64,000 nucleotides of DNA from Leuctra nigra (taxonomy: Eukaryota > Arthropoda > Insecta > Plecoptera > Leuctridae). This document shows, one piece after another, positions 11,901 to 22,574 of the stretch. Under the pieces are notes generated by a model. It saw only the letters and a list, made by a program, of their open reading frames with translations. It made no database searches and had not been told where the DNA came from. The stretch covers positions 35,080,964-35,144,963 of the forward strand of contig OW203761.1 of assembly GCA_934045905.1 (NCBI GenBank), read 5' to 3'. The position numbers were made by a program, and so were the translations under genes. How positions within the stretch are numbered: position 1 is the stretch's first letter; the number at the start of each line of letters is the position of its first letter.

Positions 11901-13821
11901 GGCAGGGTTTCAAATATCTAAAACTAAAGCATTGATGTGCCAAGATCATGATAATCTATAATATCGTGTTCCTATACATTGACAGAAGATCCCGTGTCCA
12001 GTATCGAGTGTCCAGAGTCCTACAAGGTCCAGGATATATTCACGAGTAAGAAAACGGGACTACCTTAACAAGCTTGCGAAGGTAATTCTTACTGCCAGTG
12101 CCTTTGTTCTTTACTTTTTCAGGTGCATACTTATGGAGGGGGGGAGGGGGGCACAGCAGCGCCGGTAGGTAATTCTGCGCCCAATGAAAGTCTAAATTCC
12201 CCCCCCCCCCCCCCACCTTAAATTCGAGAAAATGTTATCTACCAACTCCTTACTCCAGTATGCCCCGCAGGGTGCTTTTTCTATCGATGGTTAACCAATG
12301 AATCCAGTTTCACAGTGGTGATTCACAGTGGTGAAGCTTTCCGTCAATAGTGATGCCAAAAGATTTTGTATCGTCTACTTTCTTTTTTTCTGAATTTCTG
12401 AATTTCTGAATTGCAACTTATGGCTCGAATCTCTGTTTCTTTTTGTTTATCTGTGTATAAGCAACGGATTTGGCAATTTTTTTCACAAAAGATACATTAC
12501 TATCCAGTACAGAAGGCTAATGATTTCCAGCAAAATCGGTCTATTAATTTCATCGGAAACTTGGCTTCCCACAGACCCTCCATTGTCTTCACACGGTAAC
12601 GAGTTTCCCTGCCAATCGTTGGTTTTCTTCTCGTTTTTTATTAAACTTCAAGAAACATATTATGGGCTTATCATACAGGCTCTTTAGGCTTATCCACCTT
12701 TCTAGTACAAATTAACCACTGGTTGCCACCCAATACCATTTGATAAAGTAGGATTTTAGTTGTATAAAGTCGAGGTGGCAACCTGGCAACCCTGTCGGGG
12801 GGCGGTGGCGGAGGGGTCTGGAGGCCACTTTCCAAAAGTAACAACTTCAAATAAAATTCTGAAAAAAGTTAAGTAATTAGGTAGTACCTAGATGCTAAAT
12901 TCGAATCAAGGATTTTAAAATAAAAATAGCAAAATTTTCAAATGCCGCCTTTAGATTCTAACATTCGGTATGAAATACGTGGGCCGAAAATTAAAAATAG
13001 TTTCAAACCAATAACATAGACACAACAATGCTAGTACAAATTCTTTTTTGAAATTAAAAAAAAGTCCTTAACAATACTCAGTATAATAATTGAGTTTTTG
13101 TGAAGTAACAATCGATGCTTTCAGGACCCTTACCTAATAAAATCTTTTCACTATGACGGTCTTACACTAAGACCGAGATAAGACTAAGACCGAGATAAGA
13201 CAATTCCTTAGTCCTGATGTAATATAAAAAGGTCTTAGCGCGGTCTGCCAAAGCATGCTATAGAGATCTAGCCCGCCGGTAAGACGGTCCACCAGTCACG
13301 TGACATTAAAAGTAATATTAAATTCGGACTAGGCCGGGACTACCATACACGATACATATAGGTAAGGGTCCAGTCAAATTAGGCCGGGTATAGGACCAAC
13401 TTTGGATTAGCTAACTAATAAGTAATAACTATAGATAGTTAGTGGGCAAATAGCCAATTGAGTCCAGTTGGCGCGAATTCCCCAGCCAATTGAATTAACT
13501 AAATTCCACTAACCATTGATAATTAACCTTATACAAAACGTGTATTTAAGTATAAAAGACTTATTTAATGTCCTGTAGTTTGCAGCTCCCGCCCAATAAT
13601 GAGTTTTCAATTTTATGTCTTTTGAGAATGAACAAAACTTTAACATGGGAGGTCCATGTTAAATCCATTTTTGAAGCCAATCCATTTTAGTCAAGTACCA
13701 TTTTTACTTTGGCCAAGTGTAATGAAGTTTTCTTGATGGAACCATGTGATTGCTCTGTATGCAGATGCCGTCGAGTTCGGGAGAGATGCCGGGCGATGTG
13801 AATAACACAGAGTCTCAGGGC
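5723..13821 (+). CDS. Fibronectin type III domain protein, partial, interrupted by a tandem array and an assembly gap
   Basis: Four exons in compatible frame: 5723-5945, 11154-11330, 11986-12081 and 13762 into the gap at 13822. Joining the first two rebuilds one FN3 domain. The first half has the B-strand Trp (CFSW, then CPP) and the C-strand Tyr (GYRVKFY). The second half has NLERDTHYVFQVRAV, an SAQGAG turn and PWS, the classic F-G end of FN3. After it come basic, Ser/Pro-rich linker sequences (KPVPPKRIKLPS; RSRIYSRVRKRDYLNKLAK). All introns between these exons are phase 0. The 5' end and everything after the gap are missing, so I cannot name the protein; cell-surface and intracellular FN3 proteins are both possible. 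The intron between exons 1 and 2 is almost entirely the 134-bp array. Confidence 0.6.
6391..11233 (+). repeat. Tandem array: 36 copies of a 134-bp splice-acceptor/exon unit
   Basis: The unit begins ATAACATGCAGTRGCTTG, passes through an intron 3' end (GTGCATTCGCAG) and then the exon start GCAGTGTTCAGGAACC down to CCATGGAGTAGC. Copies begin (at GTGCATTCGCAG) at 6426, 6560, 6694, 6830, 6968 and so on to 11142. The spacing is 134, except six 138-bp units with an extra AGTA making GTAAGTAA, and one 136-bp unit with an extra GA. Copies differ by only a few bases. Only the last copy continues into unique exon (GGAGTAAATGC). Sequence before the first copy and after the last is unique, so the array arose by repeated duplication of one intron-exon boundary. 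The many short open frames inside are by-products. Confidence 0.95.
11154..11330 (+). CDS. FN3 gene, exon with C-terminal half of the FN3 domain (last array copy)
   Basis: The acceptor is the CATTCGCAG of the 36th array copy and the donor is GTGAAG followed by GTAGGA. 59 codons, phase 0 to phase 0. The first 28 codons are array sequence (AVFRNLERDTHYVFQV and so on). Codons 29-59 are unique (KCKPVPPKRIKLPS, then a Thr/Ala run encoded by GCGACG repeats). It is the only copy of the array that opens into downstream coding sequence. Confidence 0.6.
11986..12081 (+). CDS. FN3 gene, small basic exon
   Basis: The acceptor is CATTGACAG and the donor is GCGAAG followed by GTAATT. Exactly 32 codons, phase 0 to 0, no stop: starts KIPCPVSSVQSP, ends KRDYLNKLAK. 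Basic and Ser-rich with no domain. It is accepted because phase, splice sites and composition all fit the flanking exons. Confidence 0.45.
12082..13761 (+). other. Intron/intergenic stretch with simple repeats
   Basis: Contains poly-G/poly-C tracts (12137-12152, 12200-12215), a GCCCCGCAGGGTGCTTTTT phrase at 12263 shared with the 37.6-39.4 kb element, and a triple TTTCTGAA at 12390-12412. There is a duplicated AAGACCGAGATAAGAC at 13169-13201. A partial copy of the 32.9-kb palindromic repeat lies at about 13380-13530. A right-end scrap of MITE family A (TTTTTACTTTGGCCAAGTGTA) lies near 13700. No gene beyond the FN3 locus is seen. Confidence 0.5.
13762..13821 (+). CDS. FN3 gene, exon truncated by the assembly gap
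   Basis: The acceptor is CTGTATGCAG, followed in phase 0 by 20 codons (MPSSSGEMPGDVNNTESQG and one more base group) running straight into N. Acidic and Ser-rich. The placement in the FN3 gene rests on phase and proximity only. Confidence 0.35.
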
Positions 13822-14021
13822 NNNNNNNNNNNNNNNNNNNNNNNNNNNNNNNNNNNNNNNNNNNNNNNNNNNNNNNNNNNNNNNNNNNNNNNNNNNNNNN
13901 NNNNNNNNNNNNNNNNNNNNNNNNNNNNNNNNNNNNNNNNNNNNNNNNNNNNNNNNNNNNNNNNNNNNNNNNNNNNNNNNNNNNNNNNNNNNNNNNNNNN
14001 NNNNNNNNNNNNNNNNNNNNN
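13822..14021. other. Assembly gap, 200 N
   Basis: Exactly 200 undetermined bases, probably a scaffolding gap of arbitrary length. It removes the 3' part of an FN3-gene exon. The sequence right of the gap (14022-14200) contains a duplicated ATTGATTTATTGCAAAA / GAATGAGAAAA unit. Confidence 0.99.
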
Positions 14022-14640
14022 TCCCCCTACAAAAAACGCAAAATGCATATTTTCACTATTATTGATTTATTGCAAAAAAATAAATTGGAAGAATGAGAAA
14101 ACACAAAATTTCATACCTAATGATTTATTGCAAAATATAACATTCAAAGAATGAGAAAATTCTCATTGATTTCTTGAGGAGAAATTCCTCAAGAATGGTC
14201 AAAAATCCTAAAGAGATGGAATATTCAAATCTCAGCTGAGACTAATAAATGTGATATTTCTTTTTGGTAAAAACGCACAAATTGATACAACAAAGTATGG
14301 CATCACGCTTGTCCCCCCCCCCCCTGTCAAAGATTGTCACAGTATGACAGACCCCCCTTCCCCCCCCCCCCCCCCCCCCCCCCGGAGGCGTGACATACTG
14401 TATGAACAGCCCCTTAGGAACAGCGACATTTCATAGGTTTACAGAGGAATATCTAGATTCTAGAATATAATTTTCCATTACTACCGTAAATTTAAATAAT
14501 TCAGTAGTTATGCCGATATTTGCATCATAATTTACCTGGGGATTGAATTTTCAAAAGTGGTTTTGTTCCTACTCCACAATACCTTTCTTGTGAAAATGTA
14601 AGAAATTTAGGTTTCGTAGGGTTGAGAAGAAACAGTGATA
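14022..14640. other. AT-rich spacer with poly-C tracts
   Basis: Poly-C runs at 14312-14323 and 14361-14383 produce an artificial poly-proline frame. There is a short hairpin TCTTGAGGA/TCCTCAAGA at 14173-14195. No gene is seen. Confidence 0.5.
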
Positions 14641-14689
14641 CCCTGTTATTTTCGTTGGGCATTGGTGAACTTTACTTTGAACTCGTATT

Positions 14690-15031
14690 TCCGCGCCAAT
14701 TTAGTTCCAAGCACGCGTCACAGATGGCGGTGTGGCTATGTTAGCCGATATTGCTGTGTCAGCGTGCGTACGTATGTGTTGAGCGTGTCCAGACGAACGT
14801 ACGTCTCCTCTTTCATTGTTGAGTGGTAAACGAAAGTGATTAGGTGTGTTGTTGAGGTGAGAGTGCCTTATGCGAAACGAATCGTGTGAAGGTCACATCT
14901 CGTTACATTTTAATCGATGCGTTTTTAGACATTTAATAACGTGCTAAGTTAAAAAGCACGTCCAAGTTTTCAGTTACTATTAGTGTTTTGTGAGGTAGAT
15001 TTTCAAGACTTGACTAACCCGTCGAGTACAG
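14690..15031 (+). promoter_or_regulatory. Probable promoter and non-coding first exon of the P450 reductase gene
   Basis: A GC- and CpG-richer island in AT-rich DNA, with AGATGGCGG (14723), a YY1-like core-promoter motif. It ends in ACAG followed by GTGGGT, a good donor at 15032. The coding exon of the reductase starts with a proper acceptor (ATCCTCGTAG at 17930-17939) nine bases before its ATG, so a 5' UTR exon must lie upstream and this is the best candidate. The transcription start is not determined. Confidence 0.4.
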
Positions 15032-17939
15032 GTGGGTAACAGACAGACTGGACTTTGGCATTGGCACAAAGACACACTACCCCATTTACCCTTTCAAACA
15101 AAGTGAAATCCAAGGGAGGGACGAGGGTGATGGATTAACGACAGTTTTATGTCTTCATTATAATCCTGAAGAATTATTATATTCGTCATATTATTATTTT
15201 ACATTGATGGTTTTAAATTTCTCGTGCATAATCGAACTCGGTAACCTTTGTCATTACCTTGACTCGATTTGCAATCACAAATCAATCAATTAGCACATTC
15301 TTTCTTCATAATCCTAATTACCTACGTTTGATAGATTACTGAAAACTTTTATAATTTTATGTTCTATATTCTTTGCATCTACCTGGAATCTTGATACTAA
15401 TAATTTCCTATCTCTAATTGTTCGTGTATTTTCGTAAAAACCGAAAATAAAAAATCTTATTCCTTAGCTTATACAACTACCTGTTGTTGGTTAAAGCTAA
15501 GGTTAAAGGAATTCATTCACGATCGTCATAAGCACTGCATTTTATTACCAATAATTGTCACCATCTGCAATCCCACAGACTTGTATTTAATTTGATGAGA
15601 GTGATAAATGATAAGTAGGTAATAAGTCACGGCGCAAACAATTTTTTGGATTGTTGTTTTGTTTCATCCCTGAACGTTCCATACGTACTGATTCATATAT
15701 ACCCCTGAAGCACACTTGCATTAGGTACCTAATATTAGCTTTTTGAACTATGAGATAATTGACGTTAATATAAATATGACGTTCAATGTGGAAGGGTGTC
15801 CAAGAAAAAAAAAGTTCGACAGCTTTATCAGCAATAAATATGACGAAATTAATATTAATGGTTTACACGACATGCAGTGGCTGTACCTATTTGTATTTGG
15901 AAAAGTAACTGGAAATCAACGAGATGTAAACTACGATATGTAAATGCAAAATTAAATATTTAATCTCAGGGATTGTTAATCAGAATCTGTGTGAGCTTGC
16001 AGGATGATCAACAGGTGGTTGTGTGTAGACACGTTGAATTTCTTATGAACTGATATCGAGTGCAAGTGCAATGCAAGTGACCGGCTGAAGAAACCGTATC
16101 TAATGATAAGCAATGCCTTCATTATTAATTAATAAAATTATACATTCCGCGCTCCAGCATCCATATCACACAGTGTATGGATGCGCAGAAACATGAATTA
16201 TGTCACTTTGAACATAATGCAAAGAAGATTCATCTTTGTTCTGATAATGAACCTGACTTGCGGCGATTGTTCTTCTTGTCGTCTTGAATTTCTCACAGGA
16301 CAGTGGCGGAACATTATAAAATAACCTCATAAAAATCTCACAAAATATGCACCGCACTTATTTTCCTACCTCACAATTTTCAATACTTTATAATAACGCG
16401 TTGATTAGGTACTAGTACTACCAACATACCTACTTTTGTAAAGTAGGTACCTCAATATAATAGGTACATACAGGGTAAATAGGTAATATAATTGCGTTTT
16501 AAATTATGTTTTATAATTATTTTTCTCTTCGATATTTGTGCTTTTTATGATGACATTTATTCTCTCAAAAATGTCAGTCCCCCTACACCCTTAGCTGAAA
16601 AATCTGGCCAAAATCTTGCAATATTTAGCAAGATTTTGTAAATTGACAATTTTATTCTCTTGATCCTAAAATAATATAAACAAAGATTAGACAAGATCTT
16701 GCATTCATTTAAAAAAATAGAGGTAACCCCTTCTGAAAAATAGATTAAGATCATACAAGATATTCATAGGATTATGGCAAGTTCTTGACAAGATCTTGGC
16801 AAGATTTTTCAGCACCGCGACTGCGATTGCTGGACTCGAAGGTTCCATCAGGTTCCACCAGTACCTGCAGTGCGAGACGAGGAATTCCAGTCATTTGCCT
16901 CGCAGCCTTCTTGCATTGCACCGAGAATCCGCTTTCAATATCACGAAACTTTTCATCTTAATGCCTACACACTTGACAACATAGGCTCTCTAAACTTGAC
17001 TTTCGTAACGGAAGGCTTGCATCGTCGAAACTAGTACCGTTTTCTTCGGTGATTTCTTTTCAATGTCCTTACTTTCACGCAGAGCCTTGGCCTGTCTACC
17101 TTGATACTCGTTCCAGACAGCAAGTTGAACGAAAATGTTAAGCAAGCTCCGCACTTTTCTACATTTATAAATAATAATAATAATAATTTTTACAAAAGGA
17201 GATTCATTATGTAGTTTTGTATTTCTGTGGCGTGCGTGCCTCGGAGGTAGAAAGACGGAAGTCAATTTTATCGATTTTGCGCTGCACTCTTTTGGAATGA
17301 GCTCTATCAATTGCAATTTGAATGATGTCAACAAATTGTTGATGTTCTCAGACATAACACAATGACGCATGTCACCAAATACCATCATTACAATATTGCA
17401 TGAACCCAGAGAAATACTGATTTATGAGTTCACCTCAGGAATCTTTGAAATGGACTTCTGCTCTTCTACCTCTGAGATAAAGATTTTATAAGAAAAGTGG
17501 AAGGATCTCTCAGTTACGCGTTGGGGAAAATTGGCACACAGGGCTTTTAAAAAACTTTAAAAATTAGTTTATTGCCTGAAATGTTTGTAGTGACTAAATT
17601 CGCTGGACCCTCCAAATAAGGTCATTGAATTCTCCTCTAGCAACAGTCAATAGGTACTATCTTAGAACCGAACCGATGACCGATGTTAATCTGCCGATAC
17701 CAATTCTTATCAATCGCATACTACAATTAAATCAATTTATATTTCATCAACCTGTTGCATCATTTATACCTGTTCTCTAATATACATGTTTGTTATAATG
17801 CCAGTTTTGCAATTGTGTGAAACGAATATTATTTAATTAGTATATTTCTTTGTGTATTTTTTTGAATTTTACAAAAATGGGTGACTGATAAGATTGATTT
17901 CCATTTGTCAATGAACTTTTATCTCTTTGATCCTCGTAG
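15032..17939 (+). other. Presumed 5' UTR intron of the reductase gene
   Basis: AT-rich, with no domain-like open frame. It contains the CAAGATCTTG-rich element at 16594-16813. The rest shows only simple GTAGGTACCTA motifs around 16410-16475. Confidence 0.4.
16594..16813. mobile_element. CAAGATCTTG-rich inverted-repeat element, copy 1
   Basis: Begins GCTGAAAAATCT and ends AGATTTTTCAGC (perfect 12-base inverted ends). The interior repeats variants of CAAGATCTTG, itself a palindrome, and shares CCCCTTCTGAAAAAT with the copy at 40479-40822. Non-coding; class unknown. Confidence 0.65.
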
Positions 17940-17948
17940 TTGCTCATA

Positions 17949-18118
17949 ATGGACCCCGACGCTGACGTAACCGTGGAGCAGTTGATCGAGGAGCCGATGT
18001 TTGGCGTTCTGGACGTCGTCTTGTTGACGGCGTTGGTAGGCGTCGGCGCCTGGTGGTTGTTGAAGAACAAACGACAAGCAGAGCAACCGTCGACAGCGCC
18101 AAAGTCCTACTCAATACA
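17949..18118 (+). CDS. CPR: CPR coding exon 1: start and membrane anchor
   Basis: Residues 1-56 plus two bases. The acidic N-terminus ([11 protein letters not shown]) is followed by the hydrophobic segment [20 protein letters not shown], then KNKR as a stop-transfer cluster. Donor GTAAGC at 18119. The preceding acceptor at 17938-17939 implies an upstream 5' UTR exon. Confidence 0.93.
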
Positions 18119-21100
18119 GTAAGCTGCCGATCTAGTTTTATTTCTAGATTTTTATCTCTATTGTTTGTTGACCCCAATTATAGACTATAATTAAATACAT
18201 TAACTTGTTTACAAAATAAACATTTGCCCCGATATGATCGACTAAAATAAATCAAATTTCTATGTGTAACAAAATCAATCACGTAAATTTTACTTCGGAC
18301 AAGTAAGGGGCCATAATACCATTAGTTTAATCTTCAGTTGAGTTAAACACACTGCACTACAAATTGCAGTTAATAATGGTACACCCGACAATTCATAAAA
18401 CGGTATTTGAACGAAACAGATTTTCTGCTGGTCAGGTTCATTGACAATCAATCCTTGTTATTATCAATGAAATGAGAGCTCACCTACTAGAGGTAGATGA
18501 CGAGTAAGTATAGACACACTTCATCAGATGATGCCATCACATTTTTTTCAGACAATCAATTTCTTTCAAATACCGGTTTATGAATTGTTGAGTGTAGGTA
18601 CCTAATACACCGAGTTTTCTAAATTGGGAGTTTAAGCTAACTGTAGCTTTAACTAATGGTAATTAATACCGGCCCGAAGTGTAGTCATTCAGAAATTGTT
18701 CAACAGATCCCCCTAGTATCTATGCAGTTACGCAGTAATCTGTTGTCAGATCTGCCCAGTTGTCAGTCAATGTTTACTAATTTTCTTGGTTGCTGGGAAA
18801 TCCTACTATTTCGGTAGGTATTATCTTAATTGCATTACTTTGGCTAATTACCTAAATATTAATTATCAATATTCCTGATTGGTTTGCTGGGGTTGCTTCT
18901 TAGATGATATATTTATCCTGACCTCGTCTTCTTTACAGACCTACAGCTATAGGAACCCAATCTTTGGACAACTCCTTCATCAAGAAATTAAAATCATCTG
19001 GACGAAGTTTAGTCGTGTTCTATGGAAGTCAAACGGGAACCGGAGAGGAATTTGCCGGCCGCTTGGCAAAGGAGGGTCTGAGATACAGACTGAAGGGCAT
19101 GGTGGCTGATCCTGAAGAGTGCGATATGGTATGTATCGCGGTCCATCAATCACACGTCACATCTCGAGCTGTCACGACGCTAATGATCGGTGTTCTCACG
19201 TGTCTAGGAAGAGCTGACGAGCTTAAAAGATATCTCCAACTCTCTGGCCGTCTTCTGTCTGGCTACATACGGTGAAGGGGATCCTACTGATAACGCGATG
19301 GAGTTCTACGAGTGGCTGCAAAACAGCAGCACTGACTTCTCCGGACTCAATTACGCTGTAAGCTAATGATTAGTTGGTAGATAATTATACAACGTGACCT
19401 CGCAAATCGGCGGAAATTAAATGCGCCGTGACGTCAACATCACGTGTACTAAGTTATAGGAAGTCTACTGTTTATTTTTTTAATAATTTTATTGGAATTT
19501 GAATTCATTCCTCGCATGGAATCTAAAGGTAGAAACACGACGGTTGTGTCCCTGACCTCGTTTCTCTAGATATTCACTTGCATTTACTGTGCTGACCGGC
19601 GTACGTGACGAAGCAGATGAAGCTAATAACTGTCCCATACTGAATGATAATACTAGGAAAGCGCTAGTGCAACGCGTTGATGAGCGAGCACAGATGCATG
19701 CAACATCTCCAACCAAACACGATGCACTCAATCAATCAAGAACATACACGAACCAACTACATTGTTACTGATTTTATTGCAACTTTTCATATCGCTATGG
19801 AACAAACAGATCAACGTACACTTGGCACAAGTCACAACTAAAATTGATCATTCAATAAATATAAAAGACTGAAAAATGATCAGAGGTTAGCCCAAGCGAT
19901 CTCATTGTCTCCCTCTAATATGTGACCTCTCATTTCAACGACAATAATTAATATTAATAACAAGCTTTGATTGTTATGGAACATGACCAGCAGTCATTCA
20001 AATTTGTTCACCGATCAATTTTTGTTATGCCCAGTGTACGTACAATGTATTTGGTACGCCTCGATCAATCCTTTGACAGCTATTACAAAACGCTAAAATG
20101 GCAATAATTATGTAAATAATTGACCGACTGGGCTGAAAATGTGTAAAATTAGATAATGTTGGTCTTTTGAATCTTGATCACCTGCAAAATTTGTAGGTAC
20201 TTCGGAACGTTTTTATTTTCGACGAATCAGAAGATTCGAATTACAGATATGACTGAAATTTTGTAGAATTTGATAAAATATTGGTCTCATTGACCTGGCA
20301 AAATGACCTTGCTCAAGTGTTACGTGGGCAATGCACGGAAGGAACGGAACATATTTCTCTAATCTGTGAATCATTATTTCAAAATTATTTTTTATAGTCT
20401 GAAGGACGTTGGACAAGGATTTTCGCGAAGTAATTGGGACTATTTTAGAATGACTGTGACCCATTTGCAAATCATCGTGAAGTCATATTTAATTGCCCCC
20501 TGATACCAGCGATCATCTGATACTCTTGTAGTTGACGTGGGCCATCGTGCAATGAATTGCGTGTCGGTGCAATCAATCGATGATTCAATGCAATGTCAAG
20601 GACTATTCTAGCAGTAACATGCACAACAACAGACACGAGTGTGCTGCATCTTATTCTTGTACTTCGGCAGGGACGCGTGCGCTGTACTAGATAATATAAC
20701 TTCCTGGTGCGTTTTTTTTACTTGTTACCTACCTATACACAATACAAAACAGACTATATTTTACATGATTTAGATAGGTCAATGTTCATAACAGCTAAAC
20801 ACACAAACTGGGTAAGCGGACGGAAAACGCACTGTTCCTCAAAGTGATTTTTTCTTTTTTTTCTTCCCACTTACAGAATTTAAAAAAATCAGATAGTAGC
20901 GACTAGCGGCCCATTACAGCCTAATTAATAGACTAAATAATGCTGCAAACTGGAGTACTTTATGACCTCTGGTACGACCTCAAAGTGTTAAATACGGTTT
21001 TTTCGATAAATATCGTATTTAATTTTGAGGTCGTACCAGAGGTCATAAAGTACTCCAGTTTGCGGCATTATTTAGCCTTTTATGTTGTAATGGGTCGCTA

Positions 21101-22528
21101 TACTATCTAATTTTTTTACAGTATGATAGTATGAAGAAAATTTTCAAAAAAACTCTGACGAACCGTGCGATTTCCGTACGCTTAGCCAGGCCCATGGTAG
21201 AAGAATATTAAAACCAGTGATAGTTCCACTATGAGCCAGGCCTGTTTCCGCGGGTGTACGTATTTAACAATGCGATACTTTGCAATGTTTCGGCATTGGA
21301 TCGACGGTCATTGTTGCTTATCTCGCAAGTCTTCTGAGCTGAGTCCATAGCAGTCGCCTGCACTTGTGATGTTTTGTCGTCGTTCCCCTCGCGTTGCTTT
21401 AGCTCATTATACATTTTTACATAATTTAGTAGGTTCATTGCTCGCATATTCGTTAATCTGAACTCCTATTGTTTTTTATTCATTGACACACACTGACAAT
21501 AAAATGTCTGGTGTGTCTAATGATGGGATTATGATGACAAATCTTTCTTGATGAAAAATCTTTTTTGATTACGTAGGTAGGTAACAATATTGCGTTTGAT
21601 AATGCAACAATATCCTCTTGTATTCCGCAGGTGTTTGGTCTGGGAAACAAGACGTACGAACACTACAACGAAGTGGCGATGTACGTGGACAAACGTCTGG
21701 AGGAGCTCGGCGCTACACGCGTCTACGAACTGGGTCTGGGCGACGACGATGCGAAGTAAGTAGTTTCCAACTCCAAGTCTGTCCAGCGAGCGAGAGCCGT
21801 GATGACGCAAGCATGCAAGGTTTCTTCATCACTCTGATCGAGGCTCAAGGACAGTGGCGGACTATTACTAGGTAGTGGCCTCTGACGATGCGATGTTCAT
21901 TGGTATGGTACACTCACTCTTCACGAATTGAGTTGCACTGAATGGAATTGAATTGATATAAGACGAGATGAGCACTTGTGAGACAATGAATATTTACAAT
22001 TACGTAACCCAAAGAATATTTTCTTCTTGAAGTGACTTGACATCACTTCTCAAGTCAGCAAGTCACTGTAGTTACTCGCACGTCAGCTTATACCAAAAGT
22101 TCCGAAACGTACGCATATTGTTGCTAGACTTATTTTCATTAGGTGTACCTCTAGGCTCTATAGGTGTACGCAAGTATTAGTTCATGGGTGTACCTACCTA
22201 CTTGATATTTTCAAAGCATGCTGAAAATTATTAAAATTATTTTAAAAAATCACGGCTTTGATGTAAACATTTTTCTGTGTACCAACTTTTGACTAAAATC
22301 TTTTATACATTTCTATTCTTTACAATTCCAAAAAGTCACTGATGTGCATGACTTCTGCCATTGAAATTAATTTGCTTAGTCCTTACGTAAAAAATACACG
22401 AATTCCAAACATAAAAAAATTTCAAACACGAATATTACCAAAGCTATAATTCGTCTAAAGAGTCTAAATCGTTCGAATTTGTTCTCAATCACAATAGTCC
22501 AAACCCAATGGCAAAAATCAAGAAGTGT

Positions 22529-22574
<46 letters not shown>

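Noticed and set aside
14251..14436. Poly-proline open frame
   Set aside because: Produced by poly-C tracts that are probably partly sequencing slippage.
17837..18177. Antisense frames over CPR exon 1
   Set aside because: Shadow frames of the GC-rich coding exon; no independent support.
22376..22573. Minus-strand frame with an Arg-Glu run
   Set aside because: Translation of the (CT)n microsatellite inside CPR intron 4.
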